64,000 nt of DNA. Source: CAZOWM01 sp964583615 (lineage in GTDB: Bacteria > Spirochaetota > B62-G9 > DRHN01). The notes beneath the pieces were generated by a model that saw only the letters and a program-made list of their open reading frames with translations, had not been told where the DNA came from and did not search any database. The stretch is taken from contig CAZOWM010000017.1 of assembly GCA_964583615.1 (NCBI GenBank), positions 1-64,000 on the forward strand, read 5' to 3'. How positions within the stretch are numbered: position 1 is the first letter of the stretch; each line of letters begins with the position of its first letter. Made by a program: the position numbers and the translations under genes. This document shows positions 1 through 7,661 of this stretch, in pieces.

Positions 1-55
1 AACCCCTGACCCCTTGAATGCCATTCAAGTGCTCTCCCAACTGAGCTACACCCCC
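1..55 (-). tRNA. tRNA-Ala(GGC), 3' end outside window
   Basis: Read on the minus strand, the sequence begins GGGGGTGTAGCTCAG, a typical acceptor and D-arm start. An anticodon stem CTTGA/TCAAG encloses the loop ATGGCAT, giving anticodon GGC (Ala). The T-arm and 3' acceptor strand are cut off by the window edge. Confidence 0.9.
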
Positions 56-68
56 GACTGAATTAAGG

Positions 69-93
69 TATAGGGGAAAAAAGGGAGTGTCAA
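69..93 (-). promoter_or_regulatory. candidate promoter for tRNA-Ala
   Basis: On the minus strand TTGACA (88-93) is followed after 15 bases by TATACC (69-72 plus neighbours), just upstream of the tRNA-Ala 5' end. The -35 is perfect and the spacer short. It is divergent from the + strand promoter at 126-153. Confidence 0.5.
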
Positions 94-125
94 GAACAAT
101 TCATTTTGTGTACACGATTTTGTTG

Positions 126-153
126 TTGACTTTCAATGCCCGTGTAATATCTT
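126..153 (+). promoter_or_regulatory. sigma-70-type promoter
   Basis: TTGACT (126-131), 16-base spacer, TATCTT (148-153). A start near 160 would give a very short leader before the coding start at 174. Confidence 0.55.
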
Positions 154-173
154 AAAAACGGTTTGGGGTTCGA

Positions 174-479
174 ATGAGACGGATAGAACGAGATGGAAAG
201 AGAAAAAGAGACCAGGAAAAAATCTACTGCGCTAACTGCTCGTACTGTGTTCTATTCAAGAAACCGGTGGGAGATACGGGCGCATATGTTTTGAGAGTTC
301 GCTGCAGCAAGGGAATGTGGAAGAAGCGCTCGGGAGAAGAAAAAGTATACAAGTACTTCACACTCATCAGAAGAACAATGGCTACATGCCCGCATTACGA
401 CCCGATGGGTGAAGTAATTGAGTATATTCAAGAGCTCAGAAAAAACCTCCCCGTCAAGGATGAGATATACACCTATTGA
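174..479 (+). CDS. small cysteine-containing protein, unknown function
   Basis: A 101-residue basic protein. Cysteines lie in a CxxCxxC cluster near residues 19-25 (CANCSYC), with one more near 44 and one in a TCPHYDP motif near 73. This spacing suggests a zinc or iron-sulfur site, but I do not recognise the family. The start is ATG at 174, directly downstream of a good promoter. It is followed 29 bases later by the TPR lipoprotein gene, so the two are probably co-transcribed. There is no signal peptide or membrane segment, so it is likely cytoplasmic. Confidence 0.65.
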   Translation: MRRIERDGKRKRDQEKIYCANCSYCVLFKKPVGDTGAYVLRVRCSKGMWKKRSGEEKVYKYFTLIRRTMATCPHYDPMGEVIEYIQELRKNLPVKDEIYTY

Positions 480-508
480 GTGTCTCTTCGGCACAGAAAG
501 GAATATGA

Positions 509-898
509 ATGAAATTGAACTGTTTTTTTGCTCTCTCTCTTTTTGTGACTGTCTGTTTGGCGTCATTGCTTCTTTCCTGTGCCACGAAACCTCCGGTCCT
601 GTATAATAACGGGAAGCCCTTCCCCATTACTGAATATGAAAAGATCGCTCAGAGGGAGTTCGACAATAAAAATTATGAAAATGCGATTCTCTCATACAAC
701 GCAATAATCGAAAATTACCAGGATAATAAAAAGGCTGTTGTATGGGCGTATTATGAAATTGGATTTTGCAATCTCCTGCTCAAAGAGTATGAAAAAGCGG
801 AACAGTATTTTAGAATCGTAATAAACGAATATAAGGAACCCGCTGCAACCAAGCTGGCTCAGGACCGAATTGAAGAAATCGGTGAAAAAAAGGAATAG
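509..898 (+). CDS. small TPR lipoprotein
   Basis: A 129-residue protein with an N-terminal signal sequence ending in the lipobox LLSC (Cys24), so it should be lipid-anchored in an envelope membrane. Residues about 40-125 form two tetratricopeptide-like helical pairs (for example YEKIAQREFDNKNYENAILS, then YEKAEQYFRIVINEY). They resemble a truncated BamD/YfiO scaffold but are too short to be BamD itself. The ATG at 509 is preceded by AAAGGA. Its 3' end overlaps the next gene, which supports co-expression. A protein-protein interaction role is inferred. Confidence 0.7.
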   Translation: MKLNCFFALSLFVTVCLASLLLSCATKPPVLYNNGKPFPITEYEKIAQREFDNKNYENAILSYNAIIENYQDNKKAVVWAYYEIGFCNLLLKEYEKAEQYFRIVINEYKEPAATKLAQDRIEEIGEKKE

Positions 899-1580
899 TA
901 GCCACCCTGTCAGAACACTTCTTCTCTTATTTCTCTCTCTTGCAGTGCTTCCTGTAACTGCCTCACTGCTGATTAACTATCCAGTTTTGTTTACCCGGTG
1001 CAGCGCGATAAGTATGAATATGATCCTGGCAGCCGCGGGGTTCATCCTTTTTCTCGGTGTGTTCTTTCTGTTCGGGCCGCCGGTGAAGAGTTACGTATTT
1101 GAGCACGAGTTGTCTCACATCATCTTTGCCCTGTTCAGCGGAGTGCGGGTAAAAAGTGTTTCATTTAGAAAGAATGGATACGTGAAAACCGAGAAAGTGA
1201 ACATCTTTATTGCCCTCGCTCCCTATGCGTTTCCGCTGTATACGTTATTGTGTATCGGAGCCTTCAGGCTTGTCAGGCTGAGAAGCCAAAACCCTGTGCT
1301 TGACTACCTCTTTTACTTTTTCTTCGGGCTCACGCTTTCCTTTCATATAGTTGCGACCGTTCATTACGTGCAGATAGATCAGCCGGATCTCAGCCGGTAT
1401 GGATATTTTTCGTCTCTCGTTATTATTTTTACCTGGTCTTTGTTCGTCATTGCGCTTATGTTAGCATTGATGTTTGCAAACGTTGCGGTCATGGATTTCT
1501 TTCGGAGTACACTCGCAAGCACAGTTGAGATATATACAACGTTTTTTTCTTTTTTACGGCAGTTGTTTTTACGTTTGTAA
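870..1580 (+). CDS. M50-like membrane metalloprotease homologue (putative)
   Basis: A 236-residue integral membrane protein with about five or six hydrophobic segments. After the second segment comes FEHELSHIIFALFSG, an HExxH motif (HELSH) in the membrane-embedded context used by M50 site-2-type proteases. A later LAPYAFPL stretch sits where M50 proteins carry LAGP-type residues, but the usual distal NxxPxxxxDG zinc-ligand motif is not visible, so activity is uncertain. The start is TTG at 870 (AGGA upstream) or GTG at 882, overlapping the TPR lipoprotein. It could alternatively be a non-proteolytic M50-like scaffold. Confidence 0.55.
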   Translation: MKKSVKKRNSSHPVRTLLLLFLSLAVLPVTASLLINYPVLFTRCSAISMNMILAAAGFILFLGVFFLFGPPVKSYVFEHELSHIIFALFSGVRVKSVSFRKNGYVKTEKVNIFIALAPYAFPLYTLLCIGAFRLVRLRSQNPVLDYLFYFFFGLTLSFHIVATVHYVQIDQPDLSRYGYFSSLVIIFTWSLFVIALMLALMFANVAVMDFFRSTLASTVEIYTTFFSFLRQLFLRL

Positions 1581-1596
1581 GCGGGGAAATTTTTTC

Positions 1597-1625
1597 TTGA
1601 CATCGAAAATACCCGTATATATAAT
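1597..1625 (+). promoter_or_regulatory. near-consensus sigma-70 promoter of hydrogenase-metVF operon
   Basis: TTGACA (1597-1602), a 17-base spacer and TATAAT (1620-1625) match the consensus perfectly. The predicted start near 1632 gives a 5' untranslated leader of about 220 bases before the GTG at 1852. The leader is AT-rich and contains a short hairpin (ATAACT/AGTTAT near 1639-1656). I recognise no known riboswitch in it. Confidence 0.75.
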
Positions 1626-1826
1626 CCAACTTGATTTCATAACTTTATAGAGTTATCGTAAGGTACGTGTAATTATATATTTGAAGAGCAAACATCCTCC
1701 CGTTTTTTTTCATTGATGAGCGTAATTTTTTATATGATAAATCTTATAACAATACTTAAATAAACAGTATCCATGGTACATTTCTCCCAATCCGCTCAGA
1801 ATCGTCTCGACCATCAAATCCACATA

Positions 1827-1838
1827 TGCCTATAGGCA
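1827..1838. repeat. 12-base perfect palindrome just upstream of the hydrogenase RBS
   Basis: TGCCTATAGGCA is a perfect palindrome a few bases before the AGGAGGG ribosome-binding site. It could be an operator half-site pair or a small leader hairpin controlling translation. No regulator can be assigned. Confidence 0.4.
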
Positions 1839-1851
1839 GAGGAGGGTACAA

Positions 1852-2736
1852 GTGTCAGCTAAAGTTGCAGAATATCCGGCACTTTGGATAGCAGGGGCTG
1901 CGTGTTCAGGGTGCTCAGTTTCATTGCTCAATGCGATCAATCCCAGTATTCAGAATGTGTTGATCGATCCCGTACTCCCGGGGAAGCATGTCTCTCTCAG
2001 GTTCCACGCCACAGTGATGGCGGGACAGGGGGAGCCTGTTATCAAAGTATTGAAAGAGACGGCAAAGGGGAAACCGAAAGAATACATTCTTATCATCGAC
2101 GGTTCCATACCGACTGCCGAAGATGGTCTCTTTTGCAGACTCGGAGAGTTCGAAGGAGAGGAAGTTACGATGAAGGATATGGCGGCGGAGCTTTCAAAGG
2201 ACGCCCTCGCGGTACTCGCTGTCGGAACCTGCGCGGCATTTGGTGGCATTCCCTCCGGGGCTCCCAATCCTACCGGTGCATTGTCGGTTATGGAGTTTTT
2301 CAAAACGGAGGGAATACACACTCCTCTCATCAACATACCGGGGTGTCCTCCGCATCCAGACTGGATGACCGGCACCATTGCACAGATTCTTCTGAACGGT
2401 ATACCCGGAACGGACGACCTTGATGAAAAACTGAGGCCGAAGGCGTTTTTTGGAGCGCTGATTCACGAGAACTGTCCCAGGAGGGCGTATTTCGATGCCG
2501 GTCAGTTTGCGAAAAACCCAAGTGATCCTGGGTGTCTCTACGAAATTGGATGCAAGGGGCCGTATACCTATGCGGACTGTCCCACACGGCAGTGGAATAA
2601 CGGAGTAAACTGGTGTATCGGTGCAGGTGCGCAGTGTATCGGATGTGTGGAACCCGATTTTCAGGACAAATACGCGCCGATGTTCAAAAAAATAGATGAA
2701 CAAGGGCTTGAGAAGTTCAAGATTAAAACTCGCTAA
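1852..2736 (+). CDS. [NiFe] hydrogenase small subunit, cytoplasmic type
   Basis: The electron-transfer subunit of a [NiFe] hydrogenase, 294 residues. The cysteine ligands are visible. The proximal cluster uses C18xxC21, C127 (GTCAAFGG) and C165 (IPGCPPHP). The distal cluster uses H205, C208, C228 and C234. The medial cluster uses C243, C262 and C265, with an extra C255 (NWC) where many group 1 enzymes have proline, suggesting a [4Fe-4S] medial cluster. No Tat signal (RRxFxK) or C-terminal anchor is present, so the enzyme should be soluble in the cytoplasm. The start is GTG at 1852, with AGGAGGG six bases upstream. First gene of the operon. Confidence 0.93.
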   Translation: MSAKVAEYPALWIAGAACSGCSVSLLNAINPSIQNVLIDPVLPGKHVSLRFHATVMAGQGEPVIKVLKETAKGKPKEYILIIDGSIPTAEDGLFCRLGEFEGEEVTMKDMAAELSKDALAVLAVGTCAAFGGIPSGAPNPTGALSVMEFFKTEGIHTPLINIPGCPPHPDWMTGTIAQILLNGIPGTDDLDEKLRPKAFFGALIHENCPRRAYFDAGQFAKNPSDPGCLYEIGCKGPYTYADCPTRQWNNGVNWCIGAGAQCIGCVEPDFQDKYAPMFKKIDEQGLEKFKIKTR

Positions 2737-2758
2737 TAACAATATTCGGAGGGTGAAA

Positions 2759-4318
2759 ATGGCGACAAAGATAACGATTGACCCCATCACGAGGATAGAG
2801 GGTCACATGAAAATAGAAGCCACAGTTGATAACGGGATGGTAAAAGATGCTAAGTGTGCAGGAACGCTCTTCAGGGGTTTTGAGATTATTCTCAGAGGGA
2901 GGGACCCCCGCGATGCTCAGCGAATTACCCAGCGTGTGTGCGGTGTATGCCCCGCGATTCATGGAACTGCCGCAGCTCTCAATCTCGATAGTGCGTTTGA
3001 AATTGCCGACAAAGTCCCTGACAACGGCAGAATACTCAGAAACCTCGTTCTGGGCTCGAATTACCTTCAGTCCCATATCCTCCACTTCTATCATCTCGCT
3101 GCTCTCGATTTTGTCGATGTAGCGTCCGTTGCCGAGTACAAAGGGGATGATCAGGAACTCAACGCTTTGAAGGATTTCATTGTAAGAGGGGAGCTTGCAC
3201 CTTTTGTTCCGCGGTACGAGGGTGACTACCGGTTTGATGTATCAACAAATCAGCTTCTGACGAAACACTACCTCACTGCTCTCGAAATGAGAAGGCTTGC
3301 ACATGAAATGCTCTCCCTCTTCGGTGGGAAAATGCCGCACAATGCATCGGTTGTTCCGGGAGGGATAACGGAACGTCCGACAGTTGACAAAATATCCGGA
3401 TTTTTCTGGAGGCTGAACAGAATAAGGAAATTTATCGATGACGCGTATATACCTGATGTCATCGCTGTTGCGCAGGCCTATCCGGATAACTGGAAAATCG
3501 GTGAAGGCCCGGGAAATTTCCTCTCGTACGGGGCATTCGATCTCGACGGCAAAAGCTCAGATTATGCGACGAGAAAAAGGCTCTTTTTACAGGGTGCAGT
3601 GGAACAGATGAGCAGTTTCAAGGTGCTCGACACGGATAAAATCACAGAGAGTGTGAAACACTCCTGGTACACCGGTGACGATGCTGTGCACCCATCAGTG
3701 GGCGAAACACTCCCCAATGCCCGGAAGAACGGGGGCTATAGCTGGATTCGTTCTCCGCGGTATGAAGGGAAGGTGTATGAGGTGGGGCCGCTCGCGCGTT
3801 GGGTTGTCTCTTACTTTGGGGGGCAACCGGAGGTAAAGGAGGCGATCGACTCACTCATGAAGACTGCGGGAATCGAGCTGAAGTGGATGAACTCAGTTCT
3901 CGGACGGCATGCGGCCCGGGCGCTCGACGCGAAACTTGTTGCAGACAGCATGGCCAAATGGGTGCTCGAGCTCAAAACCGGTGAACCTGTATGCGCTGCC
4001 TTTGAGATCCCAGACGTCGCGGAGGGAATGGGTATCGTTGATGGTCCCAGGGGTGCGCTCGGCCACTGGATCTCAATAAAAGAAAAGAAAATCGAAAGAT
4101 ATCAACTTGTTGTTCCTACAACGTGGAACGGATCTCCGAAGGATGAAAAAGATCAACCGGGTCCCATGGAACAGGCTCTTTTGGGAACGCCGGTGCAGGA
4201 CGTAAAAAATCCCTACGAGCTCGTTCGCATTGCACGCTCATTCGATCCGTGCCTTGCGTGCTCGGTTCACACGGTGAACATAAAAGGGACGAAGCTGGGG
4301 GCTATGAGAGTTGTCTGA
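2759..4318 (+). CDS. [NiFe] hydrogenase large subunit
   Basis: Catalytic subunit carrying the Ni-Fe site, 519 residues from the ATG at 2759, chosen for its GGAGG ribosome-binding site. An upstream in-frame ATG at 2696 lies inside the small-subunit gene and is unlikely. The N-terminus has the typical DPITRIEGH. The L1 motif is RVCGVCPAIH (C61, C64) and the L2 motif is DPCLACSVH (C498, C501). After H504 lies a 15-residue tail (TVNIKGTKLGAMRVV), the peptide normally removed by the maturation protease once nickel is inserted. That protease is the next gene and overlaps by 8 bases. Confidence 0.95.
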   Translation: MATKITIDPITRIEGHMKIEATVDNGMVKDAKCAGTLFRGFEIILRGRDPRDAQRITQRVCGVCPAIHGTAAALNLDSAFEIADKVPDNGRILRNLVLGSNYLQSHILHFYHLAALDFVDVASVAEYKGDDQELNALKDFIVRGELAPFVPRYEGDYRFDVSTNQLLTKHYLTALEMRRLAHEMLSLFGGKMPHNASVVPGGITERPTVDKISGFFWRLNRIRKFIDDAYIPDVIAVAQAYPDNWKIGEGPGNFLSYGAFDLDGKSSDYATRKRLFLQGAVEQMSSFKVLDTDKITESVKHSWYTGDDAVHPSVGETLPNARKNGGYSWIRSPRYEGKVYEVGPLARWVVSYFGGQPEVKEAIDSLMKTAGIELKWMNSVLGRHAARALDAKLVADSMAKWVLELKTGEPVCAAFEIPDVAEGMGIVDGPRGALGHWISIKEKKIERYQLVVPTTWNGSPKDEKDQPGPMEQALLGTPVQDVKNPYELVRIARSFDPCLACSVHTVNIKGTKLGAMRVV

Positions 4319-4856
4319 GAAAAAGGTTGCTGTTATTGGAATCGGAAATATTCTCATGGGAGACGAGGGTGTCGGAATCATGGTGATTCAGGAGCTTGCA
4401 AAAAGACGTTTTTGTGGTGACGTTACCTTCGTCGATGCCGGAACCGCATTTTTTTGTATTGTGTCCACACTGCGAGACTATGACAAGCTCATCATCGTGG
4501 ATGCGGTATATGGCGGAGGGAAGGCTGGTACAATCTACCGGTTTGGAATGGATGACGTGGCTGCACGAGAGGATTGTGGGCTTTCTTTGCATGACTTCGG
4601 TGTATTGGAGTCCATTCAACTCGAAAGAATTGTTGCCCGGTTTCCGCGGGATGTCGTTTTTTACGGTATCGAACCGCAAGCCGTGAGTTTTTCACTGGAT
4701 GTTTCTCTTGTATGCCGTAAAGCCGTGATGTGTGCTGTGCAAAAAATTATGGACGATCTCGGACGTGCAGATATTCACGATGTTGGGGTGAAACACGGCA
4801 CACCCCGGGACGATTCTCAGGCTTTATCGAATCTGAGAAGCCAGAATACAAACTAA
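4311..4856 (+). CDS. hydrogenase maturation endopeptidase (HyaD/HybD family)
   Basis: It cleaves the C-terminal peptide of the large subunit after Ni insertion. The 181-residue protein starts at TTG 4311, inside the end of the large-subunit gene. The family signature GIGNILMGDEGVG is present. The likely nickel-sensing residues, by analogy to HybD, are Glu19, Asp64 (VDAV) and His94 (SLHDFG). The C-terminal 25 or so residues are polar and extend past the core fold. Placement directly after its substrate is typical. No hypABCDEF genes appear in the window, so those must lie elsewhere. Confidence 0.93.
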   Translation: MSEKKVAVIGIGNILMGDEGVGIMVIQELAKRRFCGDVTFVDAGTAFFCIVSTLRDYDKLIIVDAVYGGGKAGTIYRFGMDDVAAREDCGLSLHDFGVLESIQLERIVARFPRDVVFYGIEPQAVSFSLDVSLVCRKAVMCAVQKIMDDLGRADIHDVGVKHGTPRDDSQALSNLRSQNTN

Positions 4857-4868
4857 GGAGGAACACGA

Positions 4869-5582
4869 ATGGTTGTCAATGTTCCAAAACCCCAAGATGA
4901 GTTGCTCGACTTACTTGATGGTTATCATTCTCTGTTCATTGTCGGCTGTGGAGGATGTCCGGTCGGCTGTGATTCTGGAGGTACAGAAAGAATCGAAGAG
5001 CTTGCCACATTTCTCACGAAAAACGGAAAAAAAGTCATTGGAAGTGTGCTGATCGATTTCCTCTGCAATAAAGCACTTGTCGGCTCCAAGCTCATATATC
5101 ATATCGAAAAGTTGAAAGGAACGGAGGGCGTTGTCGTGGTATCCTGCGGGATCGGAGTGCAGGCCACAGGAAAGATGATTGATATTCCGGTTATTCCAGC
5201 AAATGACACTCTTTCGAGTCAGGGTATGCAGGGGTTGTGGCCATCCGAAGAGCGGTGTGCCGGCTGCGGGACCTGTTATCTCGCACTCACAGGAGGAATC
5301 TGTCCAATCACATCGTGCTCGAAGAGCCTTATAAACGGAATGTGTGGTGGGCAACACGACGGGAAGTGTGAGGTCGAAACCGACAGAGATTGCGGATGGT
5401 ATCAGATCTACACGCGCTTGAAGGAAGTGGGAAAGCTTGACAATTTGAAAAAAATCCCGCGGTTGCGAGACTACAGAAAGATGGACGTTTCCGATACAGA
5501 GAGGAACACGACTCGGTGGGCTCTTGAGAAAGAGAACATGTATGAGGCACCGCAACAGAGTTCAGAGAAAGAGGAGGCATAG
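4869..5582 (+). CDS. metV: MetV-type iron-sulfur/zinc partner of methylene-THF reductase
   Basis: A 237-residue protein of the MTHFR C-terminal (MetV) family, the partner of MetF in acetogens and related anaerobes. An N-terminal GCGGCPVGC cluster (C27, C30, C34) is joined by C66 and C93. The C-terminal half holds a dense set (C130, C133, C136, C145, C150, C159, C167, C175), enough for iron-sulfur centres and/or zinc. It probably passes electrons to the MetF flavin. The ATG at 4869 has a strong AGGAGG upstream and metF begins one base after its stop codon. No rnfC2 or hdrABC partner is nearby; instead a hydrogenase precedes it. Confidence 0.88.
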   Translation: MVVNVPKPQDELLDLLDGYHSLFIVGCGGCPVGCDSGGTERIEELATFLTKNGKKVIGSVLIDFLCNKALVGSKLIYHIEKLKGTEGVVVVSCGIGVQATGKMIDIPVIPANDTLSSQGMQGLWPSEERCAGCGTCYLALTGGICPITSCSKSLINGMCGGQHDGKCEVETDRDCGWYQIYTRLKEVGKLDNLKKIPRLRDYRKMDVSDTERNTTRWALEKENMYEAPQQSSEKEEA

Positions 5583-5583
5583 A

Positions 5584-6465
5584 ATGAGCAGATTGCAGGA
5601 AAGCCTGAAGGAAGGTAAGTTCACTATCACCGGTGAGATAGGACCTCCCAAGGGAGTGGATCTGCACCACTGCATGGAAGACGAGGTCGAATATATCAAG
5701 GACCGCGTTGTTGCAATCAATGTAACGGACAACCAGAGCTCCGTGATGCGCATCAGTTCCCAGAGTATATGTGCACTCCTTGTTCAGAAAGGCCTTGAGC
5801 CAATACTGCAGATTACCTGCAGGGACAGAAACAGGCTTGCCATCCAGGGCGACGTTCTCGGTGCATATGTACAGGGAATCAGAAATATTCTGTGTCTTAC
5901 AGGCGATCACAATTCCGCGGGTGACCATCCTGAAAGCAAGCCGGTTTTTGACCTGGATTCTGTGAGTCTGCTCGACGCGATTTCAAGCCTTAAGGAAGGG
6001 AAGGACCTCGCGGGACAGGAATTGGAGGGAGTACCGGAAGATATCTTTCAGGGTGCGATCGTAACTCCAGGTGCGGATCCGGTAGAGATGCAGCTCATAA
6101 AAATGGAGAGAAAAATCGAGGCCGGAGCGCAATTTTTCCAGACACAGGCAATATATGATACAGTGGCATTCGAGAATTTCATGAAAGAGGCTTCGAAATT
6201 CAAGGTTCCTGTTCTCTGTGGAGTCGTACTCATAAAGTCAGCCGGTATGGCGAAGTATATGAACAACTTCGTGCCGGGCGTTCAGGTGCCGGATGAGATG
6301 ATAAAACCGCTCAGCGAGGCTCCAAAGGAAGACAGACCGAAGAAGAGCGTCGAGCTCATGTCGGAGTTTATAAAGGAGGTCAAGCCGATGTGCGAAGGAC
6401 TCCATATCATGGCCATGGGGTGGGAGAAATATGTGCCGGAAATGTTGGACATGTGCGAGCTCTAA
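5584..6465 (+). CDS. metF: 5,10-methylenetetrahydrofolate reductase, MetF
   Basis: Reduces methylene-THF to methyl-THF using FAD, supplying methyl groups to methionine synthase or the Wood-Ljungdahl methyl branch. The 293-residue TIM barrel has the N-terminal FTITGEIGPPKG region (catalytic Glu in the family), NILCLTGDH and GAQFFQTQAIYD. The start is ATG at 5584 with AGGAGG upstream, two bases after metV stops. Last gene of the hydrogenase operon, followed by a terminator at 6525. The pairing with metV suggests the acetogen-type enzyme rather than the NADH-only E. coli type. Confidence 0.9.
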   Translation: MSRLQESLKEGKFTITGEIGPPKGVDLHHCMEDEVEYIKDRVVAINVTDNQSSVMRISSQSICALLVQKGLEPILQITCRDRNRLAIQGDVLGAYVQGIRNILCLTGDHNSAGDHPESKPVFDLDSVSLLDAISSLKEGKDLAGQELEGVPEDIFQGAIVTPGADPVEMQLIKMERKIEAGAQFFQTQAIYDTVAFENFMKEASKFKVPVLCGVVLIKSAGMAKYMNNFVPGVQVPDEMIKPLSEAPKEDRPKKSVELMSEFIKEVKPMCEGLHIMAMGWEKYVPEMLDMCEL

Positions 6466-6524
6466 GCGACCAGAAAGACGGAACCAATGCCGTATTTCGT
6501 CTTGTTTCCCGATGTGCGGCGTGC

Positions 6525-6554
6525 AAAAAAACCACCTCGGAAAGGTGGTTTTTT
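6525..6554. terminator. bidirectional intrinsic terminator
   Basis: The stem ACCACCT/AGGTGGT with loop CGGAA is flanked by A-rich sequence on the left and T-rich sequence on the right. It can end both the metVF operon (+) and the tRNA-Asp/tRNA-Pro transcript (-). Confidence 0.85.
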
Positions 6555-6559
6555 CCTTT

Positions 6560-6633
6560 TCGGGCTAGTGAGATTTGAACTCACGACCTCACGGTCCCGA
6601 ACCGTGCGCGCTACCAAACTGCGCTATAGCCCG
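6560..6633 (-). tRNA. tRNA-Pro(CGG)
   Basis: Minus strand cloverleaf with acceptor CGGGCTA/TAGCCCG, TAGCGCAG D-arm, anticodon stem CACGG/CCGTG with loop TTCGGGA (anticodon CGG) and T-loop TTCAAATC. CCA is not encoded. Confidence 0.95.
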
Positions 6634-6653
6634 CCCACGGAGAATGAAAATAT

Positions 6654-6727
6654 CGGGAGCGACGGGGATTGAACCCGCGATCTCCGGCTTGACAGGCCGG
6701 CGCGATAACCATCTTCGCTACGCCCCC
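6654..6727 (-). tRNA. tRNA-Asp(GTC)
   Basis: Minus strand cloverleaf with acceptor GGGGGCG/CGCTCCC (one G-U), anticodon stem CCGGC/GCCGG with loop CTGTCAA (anticodon GTC) and T-loop TTCAATC. It is transcribed before tRNA-Pro from the shared promoter at 6740-6768. Confidence 0.95.
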
Positions 6728-6739
6728 GTAACAGCGGCA

Positions 6740-6768
6740 AATGTACACATATTCATACCCTCTGTCAA
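6740..6768 (-). promoter_or_regulatory. promoter of tRNA-Asp/tRNA-Pro
   Basis: On the minus strand TTGACA (6763-6768), a 17-base spacer and TACATT (6740-6745) lie 13 bases before the tRNA-Asp 5' end. Confidence 0.7.
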
Positions 6769-6847
6769 GCATTTTTCAAGAGTCGTATCCTGTGAAAATT
6801 AAAAAAAACACGGTAAATTCCGATGAATAGAGTGAATGGAGATGCCT

Positions 6848-7531
6848 ATGAAAACATCGAGCAGGGTTTATTTTATCTTCTTGACCCTTATTGCTGTCCT
6901 TGCTGTTTCCTGCGGTACCACCACAGGACTCTACAAAAATGTGCAAACTTCTTCCCGTCAGGGTGTGTGGCACAGAGTGGAACAGGGACAGACCCTATGG
7001 CGGATTGCGAAAACCTACCGAGTCTCACTTGAAGAGATAAAGGACGCGAATGACATAGAGGATGTCATTCACGTATCCACCGGAACGTGGGTGTTTATTC
7101 CGGACGCACAAGAGGTACTCTATGTTCAGGGAAGTGTGAGTGGTTCACCCCCCGATCTCGAAGCGGTGGCATTTGTATGGCCGGTGCTGGGTGAGATAGT
7201 CAAGCCCTTCGGCAGGGATCAGAATGACTTCAACTACGGAATAGACGTACAGACGCAGGGTCCCAGCAATGTTCGTGCTGCTGAAAAAGGGAAAGTTGTG
7301 ATATCCGGCATTATCAGAGGATACGGCAAAACGATCATCATTGAACACGACAATGATTTCATCAGTTTGTATTCAAGGGATCTGCAGAGTTTTGTAAAAG
7401 AAGGACAATCTGTGGACAAGAACTCGGTTATCGCCAAGATTGAGATTCCAAGAAACTCTGAAAAGGCCGTTGTTCACTACGAACTTTTTTACAAAGGGAA
7501 ACCGGTAAACCCTCTTTATTATTTACCTTAG
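6848..7531 (+). CDS. LysM / degenerate M23 (NlpD-like) lipoprotein
   Basis: An envelope protein of 227 residues. Signal peptide and lipobox-like AVSC (Cys22), a LysM domain around residues 40-85 (VEQGQTLWRIAKTYRVSLEE) for peptidoglycan binding, then an M23/LytM fold. The M23 metal ligands are largely missing: HxGID is NYGID, the YxH position is YSR, and the HxHFE motif keeps only one His (VVHYE). It is therefore probably a non-catalytic activator of amidases like NlpD/EnvC. The start is ATG at 6848 with GGAG six bases upstream; ATGs at 6836 and 6842 are less well placed. It lies before the sigma factor gene, echoing nlpD-rpoS. Confidence 0.85.
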   Translation: MKTSSRVYFIFLTLIAVLAVSCGTTTGLYKNVQTSSRQGVWHRVEQGQTLWRIAKTYRVSLEEIKDANDIEDVIHVSTGTWVFIPDAQEVLYVQGSVSGSPPDLEAVAFVWPVLGEIVKPFGRDQNDFNYGIDVQTQGPSNVRAAEKGKVVISGIIRGYGKTIIIEHDNDFISLYSRDLQSFVKEGQSVDKNSVIAKIEIPRNSEKAVVHYELFYKGKPVNPLYYLP

Positions 7532-7661
7532 TTTCTTTGTTCGTTATTATTATATTGGCAAAATAGATAGCGATGTATGGAGCTAGGATGAATCTCTATA
7601 CATGCGTACTTTTTTCCAAGCTTCAGTCTCTCCTTTTTACAGCGAGATAGGTGCTGATTTC

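Noticed and set aside
2696..2758. Upstream ATG for the hydrogenase large subunit
   Set aside because: It is inside the small-subunit coding region, lacks a ribosome-binding site, and precedes the conserved N-terminus by an unrelated 21-residue stretch.
7588..7650. Short leader peptide upstream of the sigma factor (ATG 7588)
   Set aside because: No suitable ribosome-binding site, and no run of regulatory codons.
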